Assembly (NCBI RefSeq): GCF_000730605.1
Contig: NZ_BBIS01000018.1
Location: 1 to 64,000 of the forward strand
DNA from: Pseudomonas monteilii NBRC 103158 = DSM 14164
GTDB lineage: Bacteria > Pseudomonadota > Gammaproteobacteria > Pseudomonadales > Pseudomonadaceae
DNA length: 64,000 bases
Reading direction: 5' to 3'
Shown here: piece by piece, positions 54,752 through 63,920 of the stretch
How positions within the stretch are numbered: position 1 is the stretch's first letter
Layout: the number at the start of each line of letters is the position of its first letter
The notes under the pieces: generated by a model
Database searches by the model: none
What the model was told of the DNA's origin: nothing
The model's input: the letters and a program-made list of their open reading frames with translations, nothing else
Program-made: the position numbers and the translations under genes

Positions 54752-55315
54752 TCTTTCCTTCCTCTCAGTGGGGGCTGTAGGGCTCCCACCTGCTGACTCT
54801 ACCTTTCCAGGTCAGGCCCCTTCGCGGGTCACTGGCAAAGACACAAACACCTTTCCAACGCCCCACTATGGTGCAAGCTCCCATTCCAGCCACAATTTGG
54901 CGCACCCGCAAAACGCCTCCGGCAAACCTTTTCACATCCAGTCGAATACGCCAACGTTTGCGTCTATTTCGCACCTCACATTAATGACCAGTGGGTCACC
55001 TTTTTATCGCGTTCTCTCCTACACTCGGTTTTCGGCCCGCCATTTGCTCAAGGGAAGAGTGACGAAAAAAAGTCGAACTTTAAGGAAAGCCGGTAGGTCA
55101 GGAATTAAGTAGGCCAAACGGATGGGGCACTCCCAGCCACGGCCCACCCACCCCAACCAGTCCACTCGCCTGCGGCCGGAATGCCGACAGCGCTGTGCCT
55201 GCGCGCACGACTCAGGGGCATGGAACGCACTACGCAGATCCGAATTAGAGAGAACTCACACGATATATCGCCACGGGTGCCAGCACCCGGCCAAAGCATA
55301 GGGACGGAGAGAAGT
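54752..55315 (+). promoter_or_regulatory. Long leader/intergenic region upstream of glgA with candidate sigma-S promoter
   Basis: This 564-base stretch has no gene I can support; a 114-codon open frame (54768-55112) has no motif or good start. At 55018-55025 it holds CCTACACT, a good match to the extended -10 of RpoS promoters, some 290 bases before glgA. That fits known stationary-phase control of glycogen and trehalose genes. Just after the small gene, GTGGGGGC and GCTCCCAC form a hairpin (54769-54788) that may end it. The A-rich run GACGAAAAAAAGTCG (55060-55074) is a small inverted repeat. Confidence 0.4.
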
Positions 55316-56875
55316 ATGATCAGTGCCGCTGTCGAGCCTCACGTAGATTCATTCAACCCGGACAACCGCGAGCCGCTCACCCCGGACTTCGCCAAGACAG
55401 GCACGGCACCCGGCGCCCAGCGCCAGCACAACCCCAACAAGCGCAAGATCCTGTTCGTGACGTCGGAAATCGCCGACCTGGTGAAAACCGGTGGCTTGGG
55501 TGACGTATCTGCCGCCCTGCCCCGCGCCCTGGCGCACCTGCACGATGTGCGGGTGCTGATCCCCGGCTACCGCCAGGTGATGGATAGCGACAACCCCATC
55601 CACATCGTCGGTGAACTGGGCGGCCACGCGGCACTGCCGCCGTGCAAGATCGGGCGCATGGACATGGCCGACGGCCTGGTGATCTATGTGCTGATCTGCC
55701 CCGAACTGTACCAACGCGACGGCACGCCCTATGGTGCCAACAATGGCCGCGACTGGCCCGACAACCACATCCGCTTCGCCCGCCTGGGCCTGGCTGCGGC
55801 CGAAATCGCCGCAGGCGAAGGCAAGATCCACTGGACACCCGAAGTGGTGCACGCCCATGACTGGCCCGCCGGCCTGGCCCCGGCCTACATGCATTGGCGC
55901 GGGCTAAGCACGCCTACCCTGTTCACCATTCACAACCTGGCCTACCAGGGTGTGTACAGCCGGGGTTGCAGCCCTGAGCTGGCGATTCCCGACCACGCCA
56001 TGCAGCAAGAAGGCATGGAGTTCTACGGCAAGCTGTCGTTCCTCAAGGCGGGCCTGGCCTACTCTAGCCACATCACCACGGTCAGCGCCACCTATGCCCG
56101 GGAAATCACCACACCCGAATTTGGCTGCGGCCTGGACGGCTTCCTGTCCAGCAAGGCCCAGCAAGGCCTGCTCGGGGGTATTCCCAACGGTATCGATGAA
56201 AGCTGGGACTCGGCCACCGACAAGCACCTGCAGCACAACTTCAGCATCAACGACTGGGAAGGCAAGGCACGCAACACCCAGGAAGTGCGTGATCTGTTCG
56301 GCCTGGAAGCCTCGGAAGGCCCGCTGTTCGCCGTAGTTTCGCGGCTCGTCTATCAAAAGGGGCTGGACCTGACTCTGGGTGTGGCCGACTACATCGTCGA
56401 GCAAGGCGGGCAGATTGCGATCATCGGCCGTGGCGAGCCGGAAGAAGAACAGGCCATGCGTGAACTGGCGCTGCGCCACCCGGGCCGCATTGGCGTGCGC
56501 ATCGGCTTCAACGAAACCGACGCACGGCGCATGTTCGCCGGCAGCGACTTCTTGCTGATGCCGTCGCGCTACGAGCCGTGCGGCCTCAGCCAGATGTATG
56601 CACAACGCTTCGGCTCGCTGCCGGTGGCGCGCAATACTGGCGGCCTGGCCGACACCATCGAGTGCGGCGTTACCGGCTTCCTGTTCAACGAGTCCACCGT
56701 CGAGAGCTACCGCCAGGCACTCAGCCGCGCCTTCTATGTGTACGGCAAGAAGGACCTGCTGAACGCCATGCGCTGCCTGTCGATGACTCAACCGTTCAAC
56801 TGGTGCCAGGCGGTGGAACCCTACGCCCGCCTCTACGAGGACCTGGTCAAGCAGGCACAGTTGAGCCATTACTGA
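55316..56875 (+). CDS. glgA: Glycogen synthase GlgA (ADP-glucose type)
   Basis: GlgA transfers glucose from its nucleotide-diphosphate donor to the growing alpha-1,4-glucan. The 519-residue GT5 protein has an N-terminal extension of about 40 residues, then KILFVTSEIADLVKTGGLGD with the donor-binding K-T-G-G-L loop. It also has VVHAHDWPAGLAPAYMHW, LFAVVSRLVYQKGLDLTL and the retaining-GT motif PSRYEPCGLSQMYAQRFG. The ATG at 55316 has GGAGAGA five bases upstream; the frame stays open 45 codons further up without family likeness. First gene of the glgA-treZ-malQ-treY operon. Confidence 0.95.
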   Translation: MISAAVEPHVDSFNPDNREPLTPDFAKTGTAPGAQRQHNPNKRKILFVTSEIADLVKTGGLGDVSAALPRALAHLHDVRVLIPGYRQVMDSDNPIHIVGELGGHAALPPCKIGRMDMADGLVIYVLICPELYQRDGTPYGANNGRDWPDNHIRFARLGLAAAEIAAGEGKIHWTPEVVHAHDWPAGLAPAYMHWRGLSTPTLFTIHNLAYQGVYSRGCSPELAIPDHAMQQEGMEFYGKLSFLKAGLAYSSHITTVSATYAREITTPEFGCGLDGFLSSKAQQGLLGGIPNGIDESWDSATDKHLQHNFSINDWEGKARNTQEVRDLFGLEASEGPLFAVVSRLVYQKGLDLTLGVADYIVEQGGQIAIIGRGEPEEEQAMRELALRHPGRIGVRIGFNETDARRMFAGSDFLLMPSRYEPCGLSQMYAQRFGSLPVARNTGGLADTIECGVTGFLFNESTVESYRQALSRAFYVYGKKDLLNAMRCLSMTQPFNWCQAVEPYARLYEDLVKQAQLSHY

Positions 56876-56889
56876 GCGGGGGCCAGAAG

Positions 56890-58632
56890 ATGCACAGGCA
56901 TGGCGCACACTTGCTGGACGCCACGTCGGCGCGCTTCGCCCTCTGGGCACCCGATGCGCGCAGCGTGAGCGTGGAACTGGAGCAGCAGCCGGCCATCGCG
57001 CTGCTGCCGGATGAAGATGGCTGGTACACCGGCGTTGCACCGTGTCAGGCCGGTGACCGTTACCACTACCGCATCGACGGCGAGTTGCAGGTGGCCGACC
57101 CGGCCTCGCGCTACCAGCCTGAAGGCGTACAGGGGCCGAGCCAGGTGGTGGATGTGGCCGGTTACGCCTGGCAACACCCGTGGCAAGGTCGCCCCTGGCA
57201 CGAGGCAGTGATCCAGGAGCTGCATGTGGGCCTGCTCGAGGGTTACACCGGGGTTGCCCGACAGTTGCCACGCTTGGCCGAGCTGGGCATCACTGCCATT
57301 GAGCTGATGCCGCTGGGGCAGTTCCCCGGCGAGCGCAACTGGGGGTACGACGGCGTGCTGCCGTTCGCGCCACAAAACACCTACGGCCCCCCCGAGCAGC
57401 TGTGTGCACTGGTCGACCAGGCCCACGGCCTGGGGCTGATGGTGCTGGTGGACGTGGTGTACAACCACTTCGGCCCCGACGGCAATTACCTGCACCAGTA
57501 CGCCAGCCCGTTCTTCCGCGAAGACCGGCAGACGCCCTGGGGCGCCGCCATCGACTTCCGCCGCCCGCAGGTGCGCGAGTACTACATCCAGAACGCCCTG
57601 ATGTGGCTGTGCGATTACCGTTGCGATGGCCTGCGCCTGGATGCCGTGCATGCCATCGACCAGCCCGATTTCCTGATCGAGCTGGCGCAACGCGTGCGCG
57701 CCGCCGTGGAACCTGGCCGCCAGGTGTGGCTGGTGCTGGAGAACGAGCACAACCAGGCCGGCCTGCTTGAGCAGGGCTTCGACGCCCAGTGGAACGACGA
57801 CGGCCACAATGCCCTGCATGTGCTGCTGACCGGCGAAACCGAAGGCTACTACGCCGATTACCAGCAACGCCCCATCGACCAGCTGGCGCGCTGCCTGGCC
57901 GAAGGCTTCGTGTTCCAGGGCCAGGCCAACCGCCATGGCACGCCACGCGGTGAACCCAGCGGGCACCTGGCGCCCAGTGCCTTTGTGTTGTTCCTGCAGA
58001 ACCACGACCAGGTCGGCAACCGCGCCTTGGGCGAACGCCTGACCCGCCTGTGCCCGCCGCCGGCCTTGCGGGCGGCCACTGGCCTGCTGCTGTTGGCACC
58101 GATGATCCCGCTGCTGTTCATGGGCGATGACGATGGCAGCTGCCGGCCGTTCCTGTTTTTCACCGACTTTCATGACCAGCTGGCCGACGCCGTGCGCGAA
58201 GGCCGGCGCGGCGAATTCGCTCACTTCAACGCGTTCGCCGACCCCGAGCAACGCGCACGCATTCCCGACCCCAACGCCGAACAGACCTTCGAAGCGTCAC
58301 GCCCGCAAAACAAGGAAGTGATCGCCGGCTGGCACGGCCTGTACCAGCAACTGCTCGACCTGCGCCACCGCCATGTCATCCCGCACCTGCCCGGTAGCCG
58401 TTCACTGGGCACCGAGGTGCACGGCGAAAAGGCGCTGACCGCACGCTGGCGCCTGGGCGATGGCAACACCCTGCGTATCGACCTGAACCTGGGCGACACA
58501 CCGCAGTCCATCGAATTACCCGCAGCGTCCACTCGGCTGTTCGACAGCAGCGACACCCGACACCCCGATAGCCAACTGGCGGCCTACAGCTGTGTGGTCA
58601 GCCTGCTTCCCCCTGATCTGGAGCGTCCATGA
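56890..58632 (+). CDS. treZ: Malto-oligosyltrehalose trehalohydrolase
   Basis: TreZ releases trehalose from the maltooligosyl-trehalose made by TreY. The 580-residue GH13 protein has an N-terminal beta-sandwich (SARFALWAPDARSVSVELEQ) and a TIM barrel with VYNHFGPDGNYLHQY, the nucleophile Asp in CDGLRLDAVHAIDQP, the acid Glu in LVLENEHN and FLQNHDQVGNRALG. The ATG at 56890 is 14 bases after the glgA stop; the frame is open far into glgA, but that part is not protein-like. It overlaps malQ by four bases. Confidence 0.94.
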   Translation: MHRHGAHLLDATSARFALWAPDARSVSVELEQQPAIALLPDEDGWYTGVAPCQAGDRYHYRIDGELQVADPASRYQPEGVQGPSQVVDVAGYAWQHPWQGRPWHEAVIQELHVGLLEGYTGVARQLPRLAELGITAIELMPLGQFPGERNWGYDGVLPFAPQNTYGPPEQLCALVDQAHGLGLMVLVDVVYNHFGPDGNYLHQYASPFFREDRQTPWGAAIDFRRPQVREYYIQNALMWLCDYRCDGLRLDAVHAIDQPDFLIELAQRVRAAVEPGRQVWLVLENEHNQAGLLEQGFDAQWNDDGHNALHVLLTGETEGYYADYQQRPIDQLARCLAEGFVFQGQANRHGTPRGEPSGHLAPSAFVLFLQNHDQVGNRALGERLTRLCPPPALRAATGLLLLAPMIPLLFMGDDDGSCRPFLFFTDFHDQLADAVREGRRGEFAHFNAFADPEQRARIPDPNAEQTFEASRPQNKEVIAGWHGLYQQLLDLRHRHVIPHLPGSRSLGTEVHGEKALTARWRLGDGNTLRIDLNLGDTPQSIELPAASTRLFDSSDTRHPDSQLAAYSCVVSLLPPDLERP

Positions 58633-60698
58633 GCGAAACCGCCCTGCACCGCTTGGCAAACCGCGTCGGGCTGAGCCGCGACTGGGTCGACGCCAACGCC
58701 CGGCCCCAGCGCGTCAGTGATGAAGTGCTGCGCAATATTCTGGAAGGCCTGGGCCACCCCGCCGCCGATGACACCGCGATTGCCGCCAGCCTGCGCGCTG
58801 TGGAGGCAGCAGAAGACAGCGAGCACCTGCCACCACTGCTGACCGCCGACCTTGGCCAGCCACTGGCGCTGGCACGCTACTTCAGTGCTGCCAGCGTCGC
58901 GCACTGCACGCTTGAAGACCACGCCTCGCTTACCCTCAGCCTCGACGATCAGGCACGCCTGCCCGGTGAGCTACCCATCGGCTACCACCACGTGGAAATC
59001 GACAGCCGCCGCTTCACCGTGGCCGTGGCACCGCCGCGCTGTCACAGCCTGGAAGACAAGGTGCCGCAACCCCCGCCGCGCTGCTGGGGCCTGGCCGTGC
59101 AGCTGTACAGCCTGCGCCGCCCCGGCGACGGCGGCTACGGCGATTGCCTGGCCCTGGAGCAGCTGGCCCGTTCCGCTGCCGAACGCGGCGCCGATGCCTT
59201 GGCCATCAGCCCGATCCACGCCCTGTCAGCCATCGACCAGGAACACTACAGCCCCTATTCGCCTTCCAGCCGGCTGTTGCTCAACACCCTGTATGCCAGC
59301 CCCGCTGCACTGCTGGGGGAGCGGGAGGTGCGCATGGCCATCGAAGCCTGCGGCCTGGCGCAGCAATTGGAAGACCTCGAGCAAGGCTCACTGGTCGATT
59401 GGCCACGTGCCGCCAGCGCCCGCCTGCGCCTGCTCGAAGCGCTGTACCAGGGCTTTAGTCAAGGCGACCACCCACTGCGCATGGACTTCGACAGTTTCCG
59501 CGAGGCCGGTGGCCAAGCCCTGGAGCACCACTGCCGCTTCGAGGTACTGCAAGCGCAAGCCGTGGAGCATGGCCTGGGCGCCGACTGGCGCAACTGGCCC
59601 AAGGCCTGGCACGACCCTTACCACCCTGAAGTGGAAGCCTTTGCCAACGCCTACCCGGCCAAGGTCGAGTTCCATGCCTTTTGCCAATGGCTAACCGAAC
59701 GGGGCCTGCAGCGAGCGCAGGAAGCCGCCCGCAGCAACGGCATGAGCGTTGGCCTGATCGCCGACCTGGCCGTGGGTGCCGACGGCGCCGGCAGCCAGGC
59801 CTGGAGCCGCCAGGATGAATTGCTGGCAGGCCTGAAGGTGGGCGCGCCGCCGGACATCCTCAACCGTGCCGGGCAGGACTGGGGCATCTGCGCGTTCTCG
59901 CCTGAAGGGCTCAAGCGCAATGGCTACCGCGCCTTCATAGAAATGCTGCGCGCCAACCTCGCCCACGCGGGCGGCCTGCGCATTGACCATGTGATGGGCC
60001 TTCGCCGGCTGTGGTTGATCCCGCAAGGGGCAAAACCCAGCGAAGGCGCCTACCTCAACTACCCGCTGGACGACCTGCTGCGTCTGCTAGCGCTGGAGTC
60101 GGTGCGCCATCAGGCGATCATTCTCGGCGAAGACCTGGGTACAGTGCCCGATGGCCTGCGCGAAACCCTGGCAGAGAAAGCCGTGCTGGGCATGCGCGTG
60201 CTGCCCTTCGAGCAAACCCAGCCCGGCCAGTTCAAGCCGATTCTTGACTGGCCGGAAAACGCGCTGGCCACCACCGGCACACACGACCTGGCGCCCCTGG
60301 CCGGCTGGCTGGAAAACCGCGACATCGACTGGAGCCACCGCTTGCAGCTGATCGATGCCGCCACCGAATTGCACTGGCGCCATGACCGCCAGAAAGAGCA
60401 CGACGGCCTGCGCCGCACCCTGGAAGCCAACTACGGTGCGCTGAAGGACAACGAAGCGTTGATCGATGCCGCCATCCGCTACGTCGGCCATACCCGCGCA
60501 CCACTGGTGCTGGTGCCTTTGGAAGACCTCCTCGGTTGTGACGAGCAGCCCAACCTGCCGGGCACCACCGCCGGGCACCCCAACTGGCGCCGGCGCTTCG
60601 CCTTGCCAGTGCGCGATCTGCTCGATGACGAAGATGCCGCACGACGCCTGGAACTGCTGGCCCAGGCCCGCGAACAGGCCTGGGAGCGTGACCGATGA
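58629..60698 (+). CDS. malQ: 4-alpha-glucanotransferase (amylomaltase)
   Basis: MalQ shuffles maltodextrin chains between acceptors, supplying TreY with long enough glucans. The 689-residue GH77 protein has an N-terminal extension, RCWGLAVQLYSLRRPGDGG, SPIHALSAIDQEHYSPYSPS, the nucleophile Asp in HAGGLRIDHVMGLRRLW, the acid Glu in IILGEDLGTVPDGLRE and the final-acid block ATTGTHDLAPLAGWL. ATGA overlaps link it to both treZ and treY, so the three are translated as a set. Confidence 0.95.
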   Translation: MSETALHRLANRVGLSRDWVDANARPQRVSDEVLRNILEGLGHPAADDTAIAASLRAVEAAEDSEHLPPLLTADLGQPLALARYFSAASVAHCTLEDHASLTLSLDDQARLPGELPIGYHHVEIDSRRFTVAVAPPRCHSLEDKVPQPPPRCWGLAVQLYSLRRPGDGGYGDCLALEQLARSAAERGADALAISPIHALSAIDQEHYSPYSPSSRLLLNTLYASPAALLGEREVRMAIEACGLAQQLEDLEQGSLVDWPRAASARLRLLEALYQGFSQGDHPLRMDFDSFREAGGQALEHHCRFEVLQAQAVEHGLGADWRNWPKAWHDPYHPEVEAFANAYPAKVEFHAFCQWLTERGLQRAQEAARSNGMSVGLIADLAVGADGAGSQAWSRQDELLAGLKVGAPPDILNRAGQDWGICAFSPEGLKRNGYRAFIEMLRANLAHAGGLRIDHVMGLRRLWLIPQGAKPSEGAYLNYPLDDLLRLLALESVRHQAIILGEDLGTVPDGLRETLAEKAVLGMRVLPFEQTQPGQFKPILDWPENALATTGTHDLAPLAGWLENRDIDWSHRLQLIDAATELHWRHDRQKEHDGLRRTLEANYGALKDNEALIDAAIRYVGHTRAPLVLVPLEDLLGCDEQPNLPGTTAGHPNWRRRFALPVRDLLDDEDAARRLELLAQAREQAWERDR

Positions 60699-63469
60699 AG
60701 CCGCTGACCGCGACCCTGCGCCTGCAATTTCACAGCGACTTCACCCTTGACCATGCCGTGCCGCTGGTGCCGTACTTCGCCCAGTTGGGCATCAGCCACC
60801 TGTATGCATCGCCCATCCTCAAAGCCCGTGCTGGCTCGCGCCATGGCTACGACGTGGTCGACCCGACCTGCGTCAACCCCGAGCTGGGTGGCGAGGCGGC
60901 ACTGGAGCGGCTGGTCGCCGCGCTGCGCCAGCATGGCATGGGGCTGATCCTCGACACGGTGTCCAACCACATGGCTGTGGGCGGCGCCGACAACCCCTGG
61001 TGGCAGAGCGTGCTGGCCTGGGGCCGGCGCAGCCCGTATGCAGAATTCTTCGACATCCAGTGGCATTCCAGCGACCCGCTGCTGGCCGGGCAACTGCTGC
61101 TGCCGTTCCTGGGCAGCGACTATGGCGTGGCCTTGAAGCATGGCGAGATACCGCTGGAATTCGACAAGCATCACGGCCTGCTGCAAGTGGCGCATTACGA
61201 GCACCGCTTCCCGATCTGCCCGGTCGACTATGGCTGGATCCTGGCGCTCAGCCCGGAGCCGGCCCTGAAAGCCCTGGCCGAGCACTTCACCGCCTTGAGC
61301 GACTCGGTCACGCCGCTTGCCGATGCCCTCCCGCTGCAAACTGAGCTGGCCCGCCTGGCCCGCGAGGGCGCCGACCTCGATTCGGCCCTGCTGGCGTTCG
61401 ACAGCCGCAGCGAGGCCGGTTTCAAGCGCCTGCACCTGCTGCTGGAGCGCCAGACCTACCGCCTGGCCAGCTGGCGCACCGCCGCCGACGACATCAACTG
61501 GCGGCGCTTTTTCGACATCAACGAGCTGGGCGGGCTGCGGGTGGAGCGCGCGGCGGTGTTCGAGGCCACCCACGCCAAGCTGTTCGAACTGATCGAACGC
61601 GGCCTGGTGGACGGCCTGCGCATCGACCATATCGACGGCCTTGCCGACCCACGTGGCTACTGCCGCAAGCTGCGCCGGCGCGTCGATGGCCTGTTGGCAC
61701 GCCGGCCTTTGCAGGCTGCCCTGGAGCACTTCCCGATCTACGTGGAGAAAATCCTCGGCGCCAACGAACACCTGCACCGCGACTGGCTCACCGACGGCAC
61801 CACCGGCTACGAGTTCATGAACCAGGTCTCGCTGCTGCAACACGACCCGACCGGCGAAATGCCGCTGACGGAACTGTGGGCCAACGTCACCGAGCGCCCG
61901 GACTTCCCTGAAGAAGTGCGTCAGGCGCGCCACCTGGTGCTCAACGCCAGCCTGGCCGGGGACTGCGAATCGGTGGCCCAAGCGCTATTGCAGGTTGCCC
62001 GCAACGACCTGATGACCCGCGACCTGACCCTGGGTGCGATTCGCCGGGCCTTGCAGGCACTGGTGGCGCATTACCCGGTGTACCGCACCTACTTCAACGC
62101 CTGTGGGCGCCCGGCTGAAGACGAAGGGTTTTTCCAGCAAGCGTTGGCCAATGCCCGGCAGGACCTGGGCGAAGCCGACTGGCCGCTGCTGGAGCAGCTT
62201 GAGCAATGGCTGGGCGGGCAAGGCTGGCGGCACCTGCCACCGGGCCGCGTCCGCAAGCAGTTGCGTCACGCCTGCGTGCGTTTCCAGCAGTTGACCGCTC
62301 CCAGTGCCGCCAAGGCCGTGGAGGACACTGCCTTCTACCGCAGTGCCCGGCTGCTGTCGCGCAACGACGTAGGCTTCGAGGCCGAACGTTTCAGCGCCCC
62401 GCCCATGCACTTCCACTACGAAGCCCAGCGGCGCCTGCGCGACTTCCCCGATAACCTGCTGACCACCGCCACGCACGACCACAAGCGCGGCGAAGACACC
62501 CGCGCACGCCTGGCCGTGCTCAGCGAGCGTGGCCCGTGGCTGGCCAGCCGGGTAGAACATTGGCGCGAGCTGGCCGAACCGCTACGTACGCAGCTGGAAG
62601 ATGGTCAGGCCCCCAGCCCCGGCGACGAACTGATGTTGCTGCAAACCCTGCTCGGCAGCTGGCCGCTGGACCTCGACCTCCACGATGGCAATGCCCTGCG
62701 CCAGTATGCGGAGCGCATTCGCCAGTGGCAGCAGAAAGCCCTGCGCGAAGCCAAGTTGCGCAGCAGCTGGAGCGCCCCGAACGAAGGCTACGAAAGTGCC
62801 TGTGCCCGCTACATCGACAGCCTGTTGCTGGACAACGAGAACCAGCAACTGCGCAAATCCGTGGCCGATGCCGCGCAACTGCTGGCCTGCCCCGGCGCCC
62901 TCAATGGCCTGGTGCAGGCCTTGCTACGCATGACCACGCCCGGCGTACCCGACCTGTACCAGGGCAACGAATACTGGGACTTCAGCCTGGTCGATCCGGA
63001 CAACCGCCGCGCCGTGGACTACGCTTGCAGGCGGGCCACTCTGGACGATGCAACGCCCACCACCGAGCTGCTGGCACACTGGCGCGACGGCCGCATCAAG
63101 CAGGCCTTGATCGCCCGGCTGCTGGACTTCCGCCAGGCCCATGCCGACCTGTTCCGTCGCGGCGCCTACCTTCCGCTGACGGTGCAAGGCCGGCATGCAG
63201 ACCATGTGATCGCCTTTGCCCGCCTGGGTGAAGGCGAACGCGCCATCGTCGTCGCCCCACGCCTGGCCAGTGGCCTGCTGGGCGGCGCTGCAACCCCGTT
63301 GATCCCGGCGCAGAACTGGGACGACACCCGGCTGGTACTACCGTTTGCCTTGTCGCCTGCCAACTCGACGGGACTTTTCCCCTGTGCGGCGGTCAGCCCT
63401 TCTAGGGAGCTGATGTTGAGCGCTGTGCTGGCAGAGTTTCCGGTCAACCTGTTGATACAACAATCTTGA
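60695..63469 (+). CDS. treY: Malto-oligosyltrehalose synthase
   Basis: TreY turns the reducing end of a maltodextrin into an alpha-1,1-linked trehalose unit. The 924-residue GH13 protein has LRLQFHSDFTLDHAVPLVPY, SHLYASPILKARAGSRHGYD, ILDTVSNHMAVGGADNPWWQ, the nucleophile Asp in LVDGLRIDHIDGLADPRGY, the Glu in FPIYVEKILGANEHL and TATHDHKRGEDTRARLAVLS. Length is at the high end of the family (about 700-950). It begins inside the malQ stop codon. DUF2934 and glgX follow. Confidence 0.95.
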   Translation: MKPLTATLRLQFHSDFTLDHAVPLVPYFAQLGISHLYASPILKARAGSRHGYDVVDPTCVNPELGGEAALERLVAALRQHGMGLILDTVSNHMAVGGADNPWWQSVLAWGRRSPYAEFFDIQWHSSDPLLAGQLLLPFLGSDYGVALKHGEIPLEFDKHHGLLQVAHYEHRFPICPVDYGWILALSPEPALKALAEHFTALSDSVTPLADALPLQTELARLAREGADLDSALLAFDSRSEAGFKRLHLLLERQTYRLASWRTAADDINWRRFFDINELGGLRVERAAVFEATHAKLFELIERGLVDGLRIDHIDGLADPRGYCRKLRRRVDGLLARRPLQAALEHFPIYVEKILGANEHLHRDWLTDGTTGYEFMNQVSLLQHDPTGEMPLTELWANVTERPDFPEEVRQARHLVLNASLAGDCESVAQALLQVARNDLMTRDLTLGAIRRALQALVAHYPVYRTYFNACGRPAEDEGFFQQALANARQDLGEADWPLLEQLEQWLGGQGWRHLPPGRVRKQLRHACVRFQQLTAPSAAKAVEDTAFYRSARLLSRNDVGFEAERFSAPPMHFHYEAQRRLRDFPDNLLTTATHDHKRGEDTRARLAVLSERGPWLASRVEHWRELAEPLRTQLEDGQAPSPGDELMLLQTLLGSWPLDLDLHDGNALRQYAERIRQWQQKALREAKLRSSWSAPNEGYESACARYIDSLLLDNENQQLRKSVADAAQLLACPGALNGLVQALLRMTTPGVPDLYQGNEYWDFSLVDPDNRRAVDYACRRATLDDATPTTELLAHWRDGRIKQALIARLLDFRQAHADLFRRGAYLPLTVQGRHADHVIAFARLGEGERAIVVAPRLASGLLGGAATPLIPAQNWDDTRLVLPFALSPANSTGLFPCAAVSPSRELMLSAVLAEFPVNLLIQQS

Positions 63470-63486
63470 GCATCAGGAGCGTCATG

Positions 63487-63768
63487 ATGAGTGTCGATGA
63501 AAAACGTATTCGCGAATTCGCCTACCAGATCTGGGAGTCCGAGGGTAAGCCTGTAGGCGAGGAAGAGCGCCACTGGGACATGGCCCGCAAGCTAGCCGAG
63601 GCTGAGGCACTGGCACCGAAGGCGGAGCCGCGCAAGCGGGCGCCGGCCAAGCCCAAGGTAGCAGCTGAGCCCAAAGCGCCTGCCGACCCCAAGGTAGCTG
63701 CCCTTCCGGGCGTCAAACCCGCTGCGGCGAAAAAGCCCCGGGCGGCGAAAAAACCGGCTGCCGGTTAA
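63487..63768 (+). CDS. DUF2934 family protein with Lys/Pro/Ala-rich tail (93 aa)
   Basis: Residues 5-38 form a DUF2934 domain (RIREFAYQIWESEGKPVG, then HWDMARKLAEAE), a short helical unit of unknown function. The rest is a low-complexity tail of Lys-Pro-Ala repeats (PKVAAEPKAPADPKVA) ending KKPAAG, strongly basic and histone-H1-like, so it could bind DNA, RNA or a polyanion. Of two adjacent ATGs (63484, 63487), the second lies seven bases after AGGAG and is preferred. It is 17 bases after treY and precedes glgX, so it belongs to the glycogen/trehalose operon. What it does there is not known to me. Confidence 0.8.
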   Translation: MSVDEKRIREFAYQIWESEGKPVGEEERHWDMARKLAEAEALAPKAEPRKRAPAKPKVAAEPKAPADPKVAALPGVKPAAAKKPRAAKKPAAG

Positions 63769-63769
63769 G

Positions 63770-63879
63770 CCTGCACCGGCCTCTTCGCGGGCTCGCCCGC
63801 TCCCACACGTACAGCATCAACCTCCAGCGCTGTGGAGGTACTGTGGGAGCGGGCAAGCCCGCGAAGAGGCCGGTGCAGG
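63770..63879. repeat. REPIN: long inverted repeat between the DUF2934 gene and glgX
   Basis: Two 38-base arms pair with a single mismatch (left arm begins CCTGCACCGGCCTCTTCGCG; right arm ends GAGGCCGGTGCAGG). The 34-base spacer holds a further hairpin, CCTCCA GCGCTG TGGAGG. Each arm contains the GGGC-GCCC core of P. putida REP units, so this is a REP doublet (REPIN). Being inside an operon it would give a very stable mRNA structure before glgX. Confidence 0.88.
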
Positions 63880-63920
63880 ACTAAACAATTCCCCTTCCAC
63901 CAAGGCCCCTGAGGATTGCC

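Noticed and set aside
54768-55112. 114-codon frame upstream of glgA
   Set aside because: Begins inside a hairpin, has no family likeness or ribosome site, and runs through the candidate sigma-S promoter.
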